Assembly: GCA_030433805.1 (NCBI GenBank)
Contig: JARUXA010000002.1
Location: 266,498 to 330,497 of the forward strand
DNA: 64,000 bases
Source of the DNA: Sphingomonas sp. PsM26
GTDB lineage: Bacteria > Pseudomonadota > Alphaproteobacteria > Sphingomonadales > Sphingomonadaceae
Direction of reading: 5' to 3'
Part shown: in pieces, positions 25,206 to 34,455 of the stretch
How positions within the stretch are numbered: position 1 is the stretch's first letter
Layout of the letters: every line of letters begins with the position of its first letter
Translations under genes and position numbers: made by a program
Notes under the pieces: generated by a model
Told to the model about the DNA's origin: nothing
What the model saw: only the letters and a program-made list of their open reading frames with translations
Database searches by the model: none

Positions 25206-27971
25206 ATGACGCGATCGACTGTCCTGTTAACGCTCGCGCTCGCGGCGACCCCGAGCTTCGCTTTCGCGCAGCAGGCGACTCCGCCCGCGACACCAGTGAC
25301 TCCCTCGACCCCCGCGACCGCCGAACCCGAGACGGGCGGGGGCGCGACCGATGTCGGCGAGGACGGCCCCGACATCGTCGTGCAGGGTTCGCGGCCGCCC
25401 GGCTCGGTCGTCGGCGACATTCCGCCCGAACAGCAATTGAGCCCCGCCGACATCCGCTCCTACGGGGTCGGATCGGTGACCGAGCTGCTGGCGGAACTCA
25501 GCCCGCAGATCCGCAGCGACCGCGGCAGCGGCGGCGCGCCGGTGGTGCTGATCGACGGCAAGCGCATTTCCGGGTTCCAGGAGATCCGCGACTTGCCGAC
25601 CGAGGCGATCCAGCGGGTTGACATCCTGCCTGAAGAAGTCGCGCTCAAATACGGCTATCGCGCGGACCAGAAGGTCGTCAATTTCGTGCTCCGCCGCCGC
25701 TTCAAGGCGGCGACGGTCGAACTGGCCGATCGCGTTGCGACCGCAGGCGGGCGTAACCAGCCACAGGCCGAGCTCGACCTGCTCCAGATCGCCAAGGGCG
25801 GGCGGCTCAACCTGCATCTGCAATATCAGGGTGCCGCCGCGTTGACCGAGGACGAGCGCGGGATCGTGCGGACGCCGACGCCTTTTGCGATCGGCGGCAA
25901 TGTCGTCGGCGTCAACGGCGCGGCGATCGATCCGGCGCTGGGGGGCGCGACGATCGCGGGCGTGACCGGCACCACCCCGACGCTCGGCGATTTCGTCGGC
26001 ACCGCCGGCAAGGCGAATACGACCGACGTGACGCCGTATCGCACTTTGCTCCCGCAGACGCGGACGTTCAACGCCAACACGACCTATGCGCGCACCTTCG
26101 GCAAGGTTTCCGCGACGGTCAATGCGACGCTGGGCACGACGAGCAGCGACGCGATGCTCGGTTTGCCGACGGTCGCGCTGACCTTGCCCGCGGGCAATCC
26201 GTTCTCGCCTTTTGCGAACACGGTGGTGGTCGATCGTGCGCTGACCGGCGACTATCTGCCGATCGCGCAGCATGGATCGACCGTGGCGACGCATCTGGGC
26301 ACGGTGCTCAACGGTGGGCTCGGCGGTTGGCAATGGTCGGTCACGGGTGCCTACGACCATAATGAAGCGAAGACCTTCACCGATACCGGGCTGGATACCG
26401 CTGCGTTCCAGGCGCGACTGTTCGCGAACGATCCAAGCGCCAATCCGTTCGGGGTTCTCACCCCGGGGGCGATCGGGCCGCTGCCGTCGAACTTCGGCTA
26501 TTCGGTGTCGAACGAGACGCAGATCGACGCGTTGCTGACCGGCAGCGTGGTGCGGCTCCCGGCGGGTGAGGTGACCACCAGCGTCCGGGTCGGTGGCGAC
26601 CTCACCGACTTCAGCAGCCGTTCGCTCCGCGCCGGGCTGACGTCGAGCGGAAACGTGTCGCGCCAGACAGTCAACGGTCAGCTCAACGTCGACGTGCCCC
26701 TGACCAGCCGGGCGAAGGACGTGCTCGCTGCGGTCGGTACTTTGTCGGTCAACGGCAATCTCGCGCTCGACCATCTCTCCGACTTCGGCACGCTCAAGAC
26801 GATTGGCTATGGCGTCAACTGGTCGCCGGTGGTGCCGCTGCGGATCATCGCCTCGGTCACCGATCAGGACGGCGCGCCGACGCCGCAGCAACTCGGCAAT
26901 CCGCAGATCACGACGCCCAATATCGCGGTGTTCGATTATGTGCTGGGCCAGAATGCGGTCGTCACGACCTTGTCGGGGGGCAATCCCAATCTGCGCGCGA
27001 GCAGCAGCCACACGGTCAAGGTGGGGGTGACGCTCAAGCCGTGGAGCGCCAAGCAATTCGCGCTGTCCGCCAATTACGTCCAGGCGCGGGTGGAAAACCC
27101 GATCGTCGCCTTCCCGACCGCGACCGCCGCGATCGAGGAAGCGTTCCCGGATCGCTTCACACGCGATGCCGGAGGTGTTTTGCAACGCCTTGATACACGG
27201 CCGATAAACTTCGCAGAGACGAGCCGGTCGGAGCTGCGCTGGGGTATGAACTTCTCGGCGCCGCTCAAATCGAAGATCCAGAAGCAGATCGAGGCGTTTC
27301 GCGCAGGCACCGGACCCAACCCGTTCGCCGGGTTGCGCCCGCCGGGCGGTGCGCGGCCGGATCAGCAGGGCGGGCCGGGTGGCCCTGGCGCGGGTGCTGG
27401 TCGGGGTGGGCCTGGAGGCGGGGGTGGTCCCGGCGGCGGCGGCGGTGGCGGTGGTCGGGGCTTCGGCGGGCGTGGCAATGCCGGTGGCCGATTGCAGTTT
27501 GCTCTGTATCACACCTGGCACTTCACCAACCGCGTGCTGGTGCAGCAGAACGGCCCCGCGCTCGACTTGCTCAACGGCGACGCGATCGGATCGAGCGGCG
27601 GGCAGCCGCGGCACGAGCTGGAGGGGCAGGCGGGCTATAACAACAACGGTATCGGACTGCGCTTCTCGGCCAACTGGCAAAGCGCGACCGACGTCAACGG
27701 CGGGACGATCGGCAATCCGCAATCGCTGCGCTTCTCGGGGCTGGGGACGGTCGGCGTGCGGTTGTTCGGCGATCTTGGGCAGCGGCTCGATCTGGTCAAG
27801 GCGCACCCGTGGATGCGCGGTATGCGGGTCGCGGTGTCGGTCGACAACCTGTTCGACACGCGCCAGCGCGTGACCGATGCCAACGGCACGACGCCGGTCG
27901 CGTATCAGCCGGGGTATCTCAATCCGTTGGGGCGGACCGTGCGCCTGTCGGTGCGCAAGCTGTTTCTGTAG
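25206..27971 (+). CDS. TonB-dependent receptor-type outer-membrane protein with glycine-rich insert
   Basis: 921 residues. Signal peptide (MTRSTVLLTLALAATPSFAFAQ cut near AQQ), a Pro/Thr spacer, DIVVQGSRPPGSVVG where TonB-box and plug entry are expected, then a plug with SVTELLAELSPQIRS and VLIDGKRISGFQEI. The remaining part is beta-barrel, ending in VRLSVRKLFL. A carboxypeptidase-like domain is absent. Residues about 714-760 are an extreme Gly/Pro/Arg run (GGPGGPGAGAGRGGPGGGGG) that interrupts the barrel, presumably as an extracellular or periplasmic loop. Substrate is unknown; no neighbouring transporter or sigma/anti-sigma pair helps. Confidence 0.88.
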   Translation: MTRSTVLLTLALAATPSFAFAQQATPPATPVTPSTPATAEPETGGGATDVGEDGPDIVVQGSRPPGSVVGDIPPEQQLSPADIRSYGVGSVTELLAELSPQIRSDRGSGGAPVVLIDGKRISGFQEIRDLPTEAIQRVDILPEEVALKYGYRADQKVVNFVLRRRFKAATVELADRVATAGGRNQPQAELDLLQIAKGGRLNLHLQYQGAAALTEDERGIVRTPTPFAIGGNVVGVNGAAIDPALGGATIAGVTGTTPTLGDFVGTAGKANTTDVTPYRTLLPQTRTFNANTTYARTFGKVSATVNATLGTTSSDAMLGLPTVALTLPAGNPFSPFANTVVVDRALTGDYLPIAQHGSTVATHLGTVLNGGLGGWQWSVTGAYDHNEAKTFTDTGLDTAAFQARLFANDPSANPFGVLTPGAIGPLPSNFGYSVSNETQIDALLTGSVVRLPAGEVTTSVRVGGDLTDFSSRSLRAGLTSSGNVSRQTVNGQLNVDVPLTSRAKDVLAAVGTLSVNGNLALDHLSDFGTLKTIGYGVNWSPVVPLRIIASVTDQDGAPTPQQLGNPQITTPNIAVFDYVLGQNAVVTTLSGGNPNLRASSSHTVKVGVTLKPWSAKQFALSANYVQARVENPIVAFPTATAAIEEAFPDRFTRDAGGVLQRLDTRPINFAETSRSELRWGMNFSAPLKSKIQKQIEAFRAGTGPNPFAGLRPPGGARPDQQGGPGGPGAGAGRGGPGGGGGPGGGGGGGGRGFGGRGNAGGRLQFALYHTWHFTNRVLVQQNGPALDLLNGDAIGSSGGQPRHELEGQAGYNNNGIGLRFSANWQSATDVNGGTIGNPQSLRFSGLGTVGVRLFGDLGQRLDLVKAHPWMRGMRVAVSVDNLFDTRQRVTDANGTTPVAYQPGYLNPLGRTVRLSVRKLFL

Positions 27972-28303
27972 GCGCAGGTTTGGCGAGCGGTCGTTCTGTT
28001 TTGACCATACCCGGACGTTCAGGCTGGCGATCCGGGCGCCTAATAGCGGCCATTCGTTGAGTGCGATCTTTCCCGTTTGTCTGCCTCGGATTGGCCATTT
28101 TGGGGAAAGAGCAAGTGGGCATAGATTTTGGGAAAGCGAAACCCGCAGGCGTTCGTCAGCGCGATCAAGGCGGCGAGGTTCCCGCTAGACGTTCATTTCA
28201 GGAAGACAGCCGCTTGCGGAAATAGCAGCTACCATTAACCTCGTCATCGCAACTCGGCTGATCCTCAACCGCGGATTGCGCTCTCAAAATTGGAGATACG
28301 AAT
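27972..28303. other. 332-bp gene-free stretch, more AT-rich than its neighbours
   Basis: No coding frame with family similarity. Contains two short near-identical motifs, TTTTGGGGAAAG (28098) and TTTTGGGAAAG (28123), and a third related one (TTTTCGGGAAAG) occurs after the next gene near 29374. The last part before 28304 (AATTGGAGATACGAATTTG) holds the ribosome-binding site of the hydrolase and probably its promoter. Confidence 0.5.
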
Positions 28304-29311
28304 TTGTCGCGCTTCCGGTTTGTCGTGCCGTCGCTCCTTGCACTCGGCCTCGCTGGAGCGGCAAGCGGTCAAGCGAGCAAGAACGACACTCCGCCGGGCA
28401 AGATCGAAGTTCCGAAGGTGGAACGAAAGGGCGTGTGGCAACCGGCTGCTGGCGGCGCGCAGGTGCCGTTATGGCCTACGAAGGTCGCTCTTGCGAAGCC
28501 GGACACCGGCGATGAGACCGAAGCAACGGGTAATGGCTCTCCGCTTGTTGGCGGCAGGATGTGGCACTGGGCAAGCTATGTCACCCGGCCGACCATGACC
28601 ATCTACAAGCCGAAAGGCCGCAATACCGGCGCCACGATGATGGTAATGCCGGGCGGTGGCTTCTACGCGGTTGCGACCGACCTAGAAGGCACGGAAATCT
28701 GCGATTGGGTCGTGCAACAGGGCATGACCTGCGTCATGCTGAAGTACCGGACGCCCCAGGTATGGCCGAAGGAGAACGGAAAGCAGCAGCGACCGAAGGT
28801 GCTGTTGGGGCTGGAAGACGCTCAGCGCGCAATGGGCTTGTTGCGGCAGCGGGCCTCTACCTACGAGATCAATCCGCACAAGATCGGCGTGATCGGCTTT
28901 TCGGCTGGAGCCTATCTCGTGGCAAACATGAGCAATACGGAAGAGCGTACCTACCCGCTTGCAGACGCGGCCGACCACCAGTCCCCCCGGCCTGACTTCG
29001 CGATCGTGGCCTACACAGCGCGGATGTTGGACACGAGCAAAGGGAAGAACAGCCTCGAATTGAAACCTTGGGTGAAGATAAGCGCGAAGGCACCGCCGAC
29101 GCTGATTATCCACGCGATGGATGATCCTGTGGACGATGTCCGGGAGCCGATGGCTTATGCGCTGGCGTTGAACGATGCTGGCGTGCCGGTCGATTTGCGC
29201 CTCTATGCCAAGGGCGGTCACGCCTTTGGGATGCGCCCGACCGCCGATCCGATCACCAGGGAATGGCCAGGGCAGGTCAATCAATGGTTGCATAATATCG
29301 GTGTGTTGTGA
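28304..29311 (+). CDS. secreted alpha/beta-hydrolase (esterase/acetylxylan-esterase-like)
   Basis: 335 residues with a signal peptide (LLALGLAGAASGQA). Alpha/beta-hydrolase core: MPGGGFYAVA (oxyanion region, 115-124), nucleophile Ser200 in GFSAG, acid probably Asp273-Asp278 in HAMDDPVDD, and His306 in GGHAFGM. The arrangement resembles BD-FAE/xylan-acetylesterase-type enzymes that deacetylate plant polysaccharides. The start is a TTG at 28304, with GGAG upstream; a later start would remove the signal. Codon use looks less GC-biased than surrounding genes, so recent acquisition is possible. Flanks carry related short GGGAAAG motifs. Confidence 0.83.
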   Translation: MSRFRFVVPSLLALGLAGAASGQASKNDTPPGKIEVPKVERKGVWQPAAGGAQVPLWPTKVALAKPDTGDETEATGNGSPLVGGRMWHWASYVTRPTMTIYKPKGRNTGATMMVMPGGGFYAVATDLEGTEICDWVVQQGMTCVMLKYRTPQVWPKENGKQQRPKVLLGLEDAQRAMGLLRQRASTYEINPHKIGVIGFSAGAYLVANMSNTEERTYPLADAADHQSPRPDFAIVAYTARMLDTSKGKNSLELKPWVKISAKAPPTLIIHAMDDPVDDVREPMAYALALNDAGVPVDLRLYAKGGHAFGMRPTADPITREWPGQVNQWLHNIGVL

Positions 29312-29577
29312 TGGGGGTTCGCAACTAGCCGCTCTATTACCGGATATCGGGTCCGTTCCCGAAATTTGATCCTTTTCGGGAAAGCCGGCAGCTGCTCAAT
29401 GTCGGCTATCGCCACCCGACCTCTCGAAAGCGCCGGTCCGGTTTCCACCAAACTGTGACGTATGTCGTGCCATTCGTCGCTGTCAGACCGTGGCAGTCAC
29501 CGCTGATGGCTGCGGCGTGCGTCAGGCATCGTGGTGCGTATCTCGAGTGCCGCGCACCCCGAGCAATCCCCGCGGGG

Positions 29578-30336
29578 TCAGAAATCGAAAGCCACGGCTG
29601 CGACGACGCTTCCGCCGTGATGATCCTGGCTTTTGCGCCCGCGGTAACGCGCATCGACCCATGCAAGCGAGATCGTGGCCGGGCCGGTGCGGGCGTCGGC
29701 GCCCAGTAACCAGTCCAGCTTGGGGGTGCCGGTCACTGTGTTCACGCCCGTTTCGCGACCAATATGGCTTCGCACCTTGAGGGGTAGTCCTGGCAATGGC
29801 TTCTCGGCTTCGGCAAACATGTACACGCCGTTGCCGGGGCCAAGCGCGTCCTGATGGGGCGTGTAACTGATCCCCAACTTCAGGGTCGCATCGCCCACGT
29901 CTTTGGCACCGGCCAGGTACACCTCCGCACTGCTGACCCCGTTCGCACCCGGGTACAGATAGGAGATGACACCGATGTCGAGATCGATGCTGGACACGTT
30001 CGCGCGGTAACCCCCGTAGAAGTCGAGTTCGGCGTGCGCACCCTCATACGCGGCAATGCTCGATCCCCATGTACCGGCATACAAACCGACGGGGCTGGCG
30101 ACTTCGACGGATCCCTGCACGGCTGCACGCCCTGCCGATTGGGTAACCCCCCGAAAACGGTAATCGCTTACCACCGAAGCGTTCACGCTGATGTTGATCT
30201 TGGTGTCGTTCGTCGCCTTGCCATCGGGAATGGCATCCGGGTTCCGGTTCGGGCGAGGACCGGATGCCTGCGCGGATTCCGCGGTGCCCGGCGTGGGGGC
30301 GAAAGACGCGACGACCGCAGGTCTGGCGTCGAGCAT
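29578..30336 (-). CDS. TorF-family porin-like protein lacking a signal peptide
   Basis: 252 residues. The family core is clear: SVVSDYRFRGVTQSAGRAAV, followed by alternating strands (YAGTWGSSIA, AELDFYGGYRANVSSIDLDI, YLYPGANG) and a C-terminal strand ending VAFDF, as in outer-membrane barrels. It is a paralogue of the protein at 38300. However, the N-terminus ([20 protein letters not shown]) has no hydrophobic core, and the only in-frame upstream stretch ends at a stop at 30376-30378 without a start or signal. Its ATG overlaps the stop of the chemoreceptor by 1 nt (TGATG), so it is translationally coupled. Export route is therefore unclear; gene decay is possible. Confidence 0.72.
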   Translation of the reverse strand: MLDARPAVVASFAPTPGTAESAQASGPRPNRNPDAIPDGKATNDTKINISVNASVVSDYRFRGVTQSAGRAAVQGSVEVASPVGLYAGTWGSSIAAYEGAHAELDFYGGYRANVSSIDLDIGVISYLYPGANGVSSAEVYLAGAKDVGDATLKLGISYTPHQDALGPGNGVYMFAEAEKPLPGLPLKVRSHIGRETGVNTVTGTPKLDWLLGADARTGPATISLAWVDARYRGRKSQDHHGGSVVAAVAFDF

Positions 30337-32252
30337 CAGGCCGCCTCCAGCTGGCGGAGGAAGCGGTTGATGTCGTCACCGAGGTCGGAAAGGGTGCTGG
30401 ACAGATCGGTAACGGCTGCGTCCATCTGGTCAGCTGCAGCATTCCCAATCGCGATTGCCGAGCTCGCGTTGGTAACCGCCGCGGCAGTGGCCCTGCTTTC
30501 GTCAGCGACTGCCTCAATGCCACCACGGATCATCAAAACACCATCGACCTGACGATGGACCGCCGTTGCGATCACACCGGAGGCCGCTTCTGTTCGGCCG
30601 AGGGCCGCCACGATCGTGTCGACCGAGGTCGAAGTGGTGACCGTCTGCACACGAAGCTCATCAAGTTGTCCGGCGACCTGGCGTGTCAGCTCGGCCGTAT
30701 GATTGGCGAGTGCCTTCACCTCGTTGGCGACAACCGCAAAACCGGCACCTGCCATGCCTGACCGGGCCGCTTCGATGCTGGCATTGAGCGCCAACAGGTT
30801 CGTCTGCTTCGAGACGCGATCGATGGCATCGACGACGGTTTCGATCTCACCCAATGCCTTGGCGAGAGCGGCAACACTGGCACCCACTTGCTGGCCGTCG
30901 CAACTCGCGCGCTTTACTTCGCTCAGCGCAAAGCCGGTCTTATGCTGGATCTCTTGTCCTGCCTCGGCGAACGCAACCGCCTTGGGTACCAGTTCGGTCA
31001 TGTGCCGATCGGTCTGCGCTGCCGCGCTGGTGGCGACGGTTACCAGCTCCTGAAGTCCGCCGGCTTGATCCCGCACCCGTTTCGAAGCGGTTTCCAATAC
31101 CCGCCCCTGGTGCCGGATTGTCTTGATTGCTGGTCCGAGCCGTTGCTCGAGCCGCATTCGGGCATCAATCAATGCTGCCTGTCTGGCGGCCTTGAGCCGC
31201 TCGTTCAGTTCAGCATTGTCCCGTCGGACTTCGCCGACGGTCGTCTCCAGACGCACGCGGGCCGCAGCGTCCGCATCTGCCGCTTCAGCCCGGGCGAGGG
31301 TGAGCGCGTCGAGTGCGTTTCGCGCGTCATCTGCATCCGCGGCGGACCGCAGCATTGCTGCATTGGTCTGCTGGATGGCACGACGACAATGCCGCAGAAT
31401 GCGCGCACCGATCAGGCCCAGTACCCCCATGATCAGCAGCAGGATCGGCAAGGCGATGTCACGCAACGCGGTTCCGGGAAGCTGGCGGGTCCAGACCAGC
31501 TCGCCGATGAACGCACCATCGTACCCCCTGAGTTCAACTTTACCCAGGCGGCTGTCTTCCTGCGTGCCGGAAGGGAGAAAGCGCATCTGCTCAAGGCGAC
31601 GATCGGCACCGAGGGAGGCGATCTGATCCGGCGTCAGCACGTCGATAAACAGGAGGTATGACGCAGGACCGGCAGGCAGCTTGACCTTGCCCGGATCGGG
31701 GATGATCGCGGCAATGCTGAAGACGGCAGGTTGGTTACCGATGCGGATCAAACCACGGATGCGATGATCCTCGCCCGTCGGCGTCTTCCTCAATTCGCCT
31801 ATCACCTGTTTGAGCGTTAGGCCCATCAGGGTGAACGGGTCCAGCCTGGCCGCATGATCCCGATCACTGGCATAAATCGCTTGATCATGGGCATCGATGA
31901 CGAAGCTGTGTTCGTAGCCCTGGGTGTGAAACAGGTAGGGGCCAATGTTGTCGTTGGCCCAGTCGCGATCCATCGTCAGCACCAGCTTGGCGACGGCATC
32001 ATCCCATGTTGCGTAATCGCTCTGGTTGCGGACCATGAAGTCGAGGCGGTTCGAGATGACCAGCTTCGCCAGTTCCGTTTCCCGGACGGCTTCTTGCCTG
32101 TCGGACTGGACCGTCAGCCAGATCAGCAACGTGACCATGATGATGCCGGCAGCCGCCAGGGCGGCGCATAACGGGTAGACGAAATGGCTCCGATAGCTCG
32201 GAAGGGGGGCGTCACTCCCTGATTCCCGCCTGTCCCTTCGAGCCGATCGCAT
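30336..32252 (-). CDS. methyl-accepting chemotaxis-type receptor with CHASE4 sensor
   Basis: 638 residues. Membrane helices about 25-47 and 266-286 bound a periplasmic CHASE4-type domain ([15 protein letters not shown] with the characteristic Tyr-x-x-Trp-Asp, [26 protein letters not shown]). The cytoplasmic part is a long coiled coil with the hairpin tip [20 protein letters not shown] and the flanking [13 protein letters not shown] that contact CheA/CheW. No HAMP domain is obvious; a charged coil (290-370) follows the second helix directly. No other chemotaxis gene is in the window. It is directly coupled to a TorF-like gene. Confidence 0.88.
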   Translation of the reverse strand: MRSARRDRRESGSDAPLPSYRSHFVYPLCAALAAAGIIMVTLLIWLTVQSDRQEAVRETELAKLVISNRLDFMVRNQSDYATWDDAVAKLVLTMDRDWANDNIGPYLFHTQGYEHSFVIDAHDQAIYASDRDHAARLDPFTLMGLTLKQVIGELRKTPTGEDHRIRGLIRIGNQPAVFSIAAIIPDPGKVKLPAGPASYLLFIDVLTPDQIASLGADRRLEQMRFLPSGTQEDSRLGKVELRGYDGAFIGELVWTRQLPGTALRDIALPILLLIMGVLGLIGARILRHCRRAIQQTNAAMLRSAADADDARNALDALTLARAEAADADAAARVRLETTVGEVRRDNAELNERLKAARQAALIDARMRLEQRLGPAIKTIRHQGRVLETASKRVRDQAGGLQELVTVATSAAAQTDRHMTELVPKAVAFAEAGQEIQHKTGFALSEVKRASCDGQQVGASVAALAKALGEIETVVDAIDRVSKQTNLLALNASIEAARSGMAGAGFAVVANEVKALANHTAELTRQVAGQLDELRVQTVTTSTSVDTIVAALGRTEAASGVIATAVHRQVDGVLMIRGGIEAVADESRATAAAVTNASSAIAIGNAAADQMDAAVTDLSSTLSDLGDDINRFLRQLEAA

Positions 32253-32407
32253 CGGCTTGGTCTAGATCGCGACTCTTAAGACGACACTAACTGCCTGAAT
32301 CGGCGTCGACAGGATGACGGCACTCTCGCGCTGATAGTGTTCGAGCCTGATGGCAGACCAGCGGCAAACGGAAGTTCGCTACCACCGCGTCACCCCTGCG
32401 CGAACGG

Positions 32408-33094
32408 TTATTCCGGGATTGCGAAGGCCCCCATCGCTTCCCGTGCGGTAAGCGCATGGCGCGCGGCGGAGAGCGTGCTGCACAGTTTGCGCGCGGATTG
32501 CTCCACCCTGTCCAGCATTTCGCGCGCATATTGCGGATCGAGATGCTCGACGACTGCCTCGAAATGCGTATGCCCGCCGTCCTGCATCCCGAAGATCGAC
32601 AACAGGTAGCGATCGAACGCGTGCTGCAGCGCTACCCACTGGCCCTGTTCCTCGAGCCAGGCGCGCGTTGTGGCCGACGTCGAGAAGGTCGCGAAGGTCC
32701 GCCCGTCGAGGACGGCATCGGGAATATTCCGCACGATCGAATCCGGGGTCAGTGCGGCCCCCAGCACGCGGTCGACATAGCCCTTGATGATCGCGGGCGG
32801 CATGCCGAACCACAAGGGATAGACGAAGACGACGACATCGGCCTCGCGCAGGAACCCCAGTTCGCGCGACACGTCGCTGGTCAGGTGATTGCCGATCGCG
32901 CCGGGACGGTGGGTCGCGCGCAGCCGCGGATCGAAATCGAGCGCGTACAGGTCGCGCAGGACCGCTTCCTGCCCGCATGCGCGCACCGCGGTGCAATATT
33001 GGTCTGCGATCGCGTGATTGAAGCTGTTCTCTGCGGGGTGGCCAAGGATGACGACGTGCCGGAGGGGATGCGCCGTGCTGTTGAACTGGACCAT
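32408..33094 (-). CDS. NAD(P)H dehydrogenase (quinone)/KefF-type flavodoxin-fold oxidoreductase
   Basis: 228 residues. Flavodoxin-like fold: HVVILGHPAENSFNHAIADQ (phosphate loop of the FMN/FAD site) and VVFVYPLWFGMPPAIIKGYV, the signature of the NQO/MdaB/KefF family. It reduces quinones or other electrophiles with NAD(P)H. Start 33094 follows CGGAG by 8 nt; a start at 33157 would add Arg-rich residues. It is monocistronic, separated by a terminator from the small exported protein upstream. Confidence 0.85.
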   Translation of the reverse strand: MVQFNSTAHPLRHVVILGHPAENSFNHAIADQYCTAVRACGQEAVLRDLYALDFDPRLRATHRPGAIGNHLTSDVSRELGFLREADVVVFVYPLWFGMPPAIIKGYVDRVLGAALTPDSIVRNIPDAVLDGRTFATFSTSATTRAWLEEQGQWVALQHAFDRYLLSIFGMQDGGHTHFEAVVEHLDPQYAREMLDRVEQSARKLCSTLSAARHALTAREAMGAFAIPE

Positions 33095-33203
33095 CGCAAA
33101 TCTCCGGTAACGCCGTGGATGTACTAGGTTTACGCGCCGCCCTGCAGCGATCGCCATCCGTAGAGTTACGCAGCCTGCGCCGTGTGCCCGGTATCACCAC
33201 GTC

Positions 33204-33232
33204 AAAAAAAAAGCCCCGGTTTCCCGGGGCTT
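33204..33232 (-). terminator. intrinsic terminator of the small exported protein gene
   Basis: Stem AGCCCCGG/CCGGGGCT with a short TTT-type loop (33212-33231); on the minus strand it is followed by an uninterrupted run of nine or more T residues. It ends the transcript of the gene at 33302-33556. Confidence 0.9.
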
Positions 33233-33301
33233 TCAAGTGTATGGTGGACCGCCGAAGATCAGGGTGGGGGGCCGGCGGTCCATTGGGTCGCTGAGCGTCG
33301 C

Positions 33302-33556
33302 TCAGTCGATCCCGACTCCGCGCGAAGCCAGGGGTAGCTTCGGCGAATACTGGGCAGTCTCGATGCGGGCGATCTGGCGGCAATTCTGCGGCTGGAAGAT
33401 CAAGCCCTTGCCGGACTGCATATGGGGTTGGCGAAGCTGGCAGCGCGCAAAGGCGGCCTGCTCGGCGCGGCTCATGCTCGCGCCGCCAGCGGAAGCCGGG
33501 GCTGCAACCAGAGCGAGTGCGGGGACGATGGCGACCGTGAATGCGGTGCGTAGCAT
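33302..33556 (-). CDS. small exported protein of unknown function
   Basis: 84 residues with a convincing signal peptide (MLRTAFTVAIVPALALVAAPASA), leaving a mature part of about 61 residues with two Cys (FARCQLRQPHM, and QPQNCRQIARIE) that could form a disulfide in the periplasm. GGAGG lies 8 nt before the ATG. It has its own strong terminator. No family recognised. It is divergent from the response regulator at 33733. Confidence 0.72.
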   Translation of the reverse strand: MLRTAFTVAIVPALALVAAPASAGGASMSRAEQAAFARCQLRQPHMQSGKGLIFQPQNCRQIARIETAQYSPKLPLASRGVGID

Positions 33557-33732
33557 GAATGCAGCCTCCGATAGAGTTAGTTGAGCATCATATACGACGC
33601 GTCATTTTCCCGCCTTTCGCCAGACTGTGATGAAACGTTGCTCTTGCGGCGCCCTTACGGCACGCTGTGCCGGCGCGTTGACCGCGCAGGCTGGCATCCG
33701 TACCGAAGCCCTTCCAACCCCTAAGGTTAGAC

Positions 33733-34455
33733 GTGCTGCTTATGACAACTCCCCCCACGATCGTGCTGGTCGAAGACGACCCCGCTCTGCGCACGCTGAC
33801 CACCCGCGCGTTGCAAGAGCATGGCTATCTCGTCAGACCCGCGGCTTCCGCGCCCGAGATGTGGCTGGCGATGGAGGCGGGGCCGGTCGATCTGGTTCTG
33901 CTCGACATCATGCTGCCCGGCACCGACGGGATCGAGCTGTGCCGCAAGCTGCGCCAGCAAAGCAACGTGCCGATCATCTTCGTCAGTGCGCGCGGCAGCG
34001 AGACCGACCGGGTGGTCGGGCTCGAACTCGGCGCGGACGATTATCTCGCCAAGCCGTTCGGCACGCGCGAACTGACCGCGCGGATCCGGGCGGTGCTGCG
34101 CCGGGTCGATGCGCCGCGCGAGATGAAGGATCGCGAGCAGGGGCTCATCGCGTTCGACGGCTGGACAGTGAACCTGCCGCGCCGCGAATTGCGCGCGCCC
34201 AGCGGTGCGGTGGTCGATCTGACGGGGGCGGAATTCGACCTGCTGACCAGCCTGCTCGACCATGCCGGTCGCGTGATCGCGCGCGAGCGGCTGATCGAAT
34301 TGTCGCGCACCCGGATGGGCGATAGCACTGATCGCAGCGTCGACGTGCTGGTAAGCCGGTTGCGGCGCAAGCTGTCGGTGGGTGATCAGCCGCCGCCGAT
34401 CGTGACGGTGCGCGGCGTCGGCTACATGTTCAACGCGACCGTCGAGCGGTCGTAA
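33733..34455 (+). CDS. OmpR-family response regulator
   Basis: 240 residues from a GTG at 33733 (AAGG 6 nt before it) or 237 from ATG 33742. Receiver domain with acidic pocket ED15-D16, phospho-acceptor Asp58 in LLDIMLPG and the conserved Lys in YLAKPFG; winged-helix effector about 140-236 (LTGAEFDLLTSLLDHAGRVI, SVDVLVSRLRRKL, VRGVGYMF). It binds DNA after phosphorylation by the kinase encoded directly downstream, whose ATG overlaps the stop by 1 nt. Target genes are unknown; the divergent small exported protein gene is a possible one. Confidence 0.93.
   Translation: MLLMTTPPTIVLVEDDPALRTLTTRALQEHGYLVRPAASAPEMWLAMEAGPVDLVLLDIMLPGTDGIELCRKLRQQSNVPIIFVSARGSETDRVVGLELGADDYLAKPFGTRELTARIRAVLRRVDAPREMKDREQGLIAFDGWTVNLPRRELRAPSGAVVDLTGAEFDLLTSLLDHAGRVIARERLIELSRTRMGDSTDRSVDVLVSRLRRKLSVGDQPPPIVTVRGVGYMFNATVERS

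Noticed and set aside
25227..27806. 859-codon minus-strand frame over the TonB receptor
   Set aside because: Antisense shadow in a high-GC gene; no signal peptide or domain.
29406..29666. 86-codon minus-strand frame after the hydrolase
   Set aside because: Overlaps the end of the TorF-like gene in another frame and lacks a ribosome-binding site and recognisable features.
32281..32407. Possible gene or RNA between the chemoreceptor and the quinone reductase
   Set aside because: Only 127 to 155 bp, no start with ribosome-binding site and no clear fold; it most likely holds the chemoreceptor promoter.
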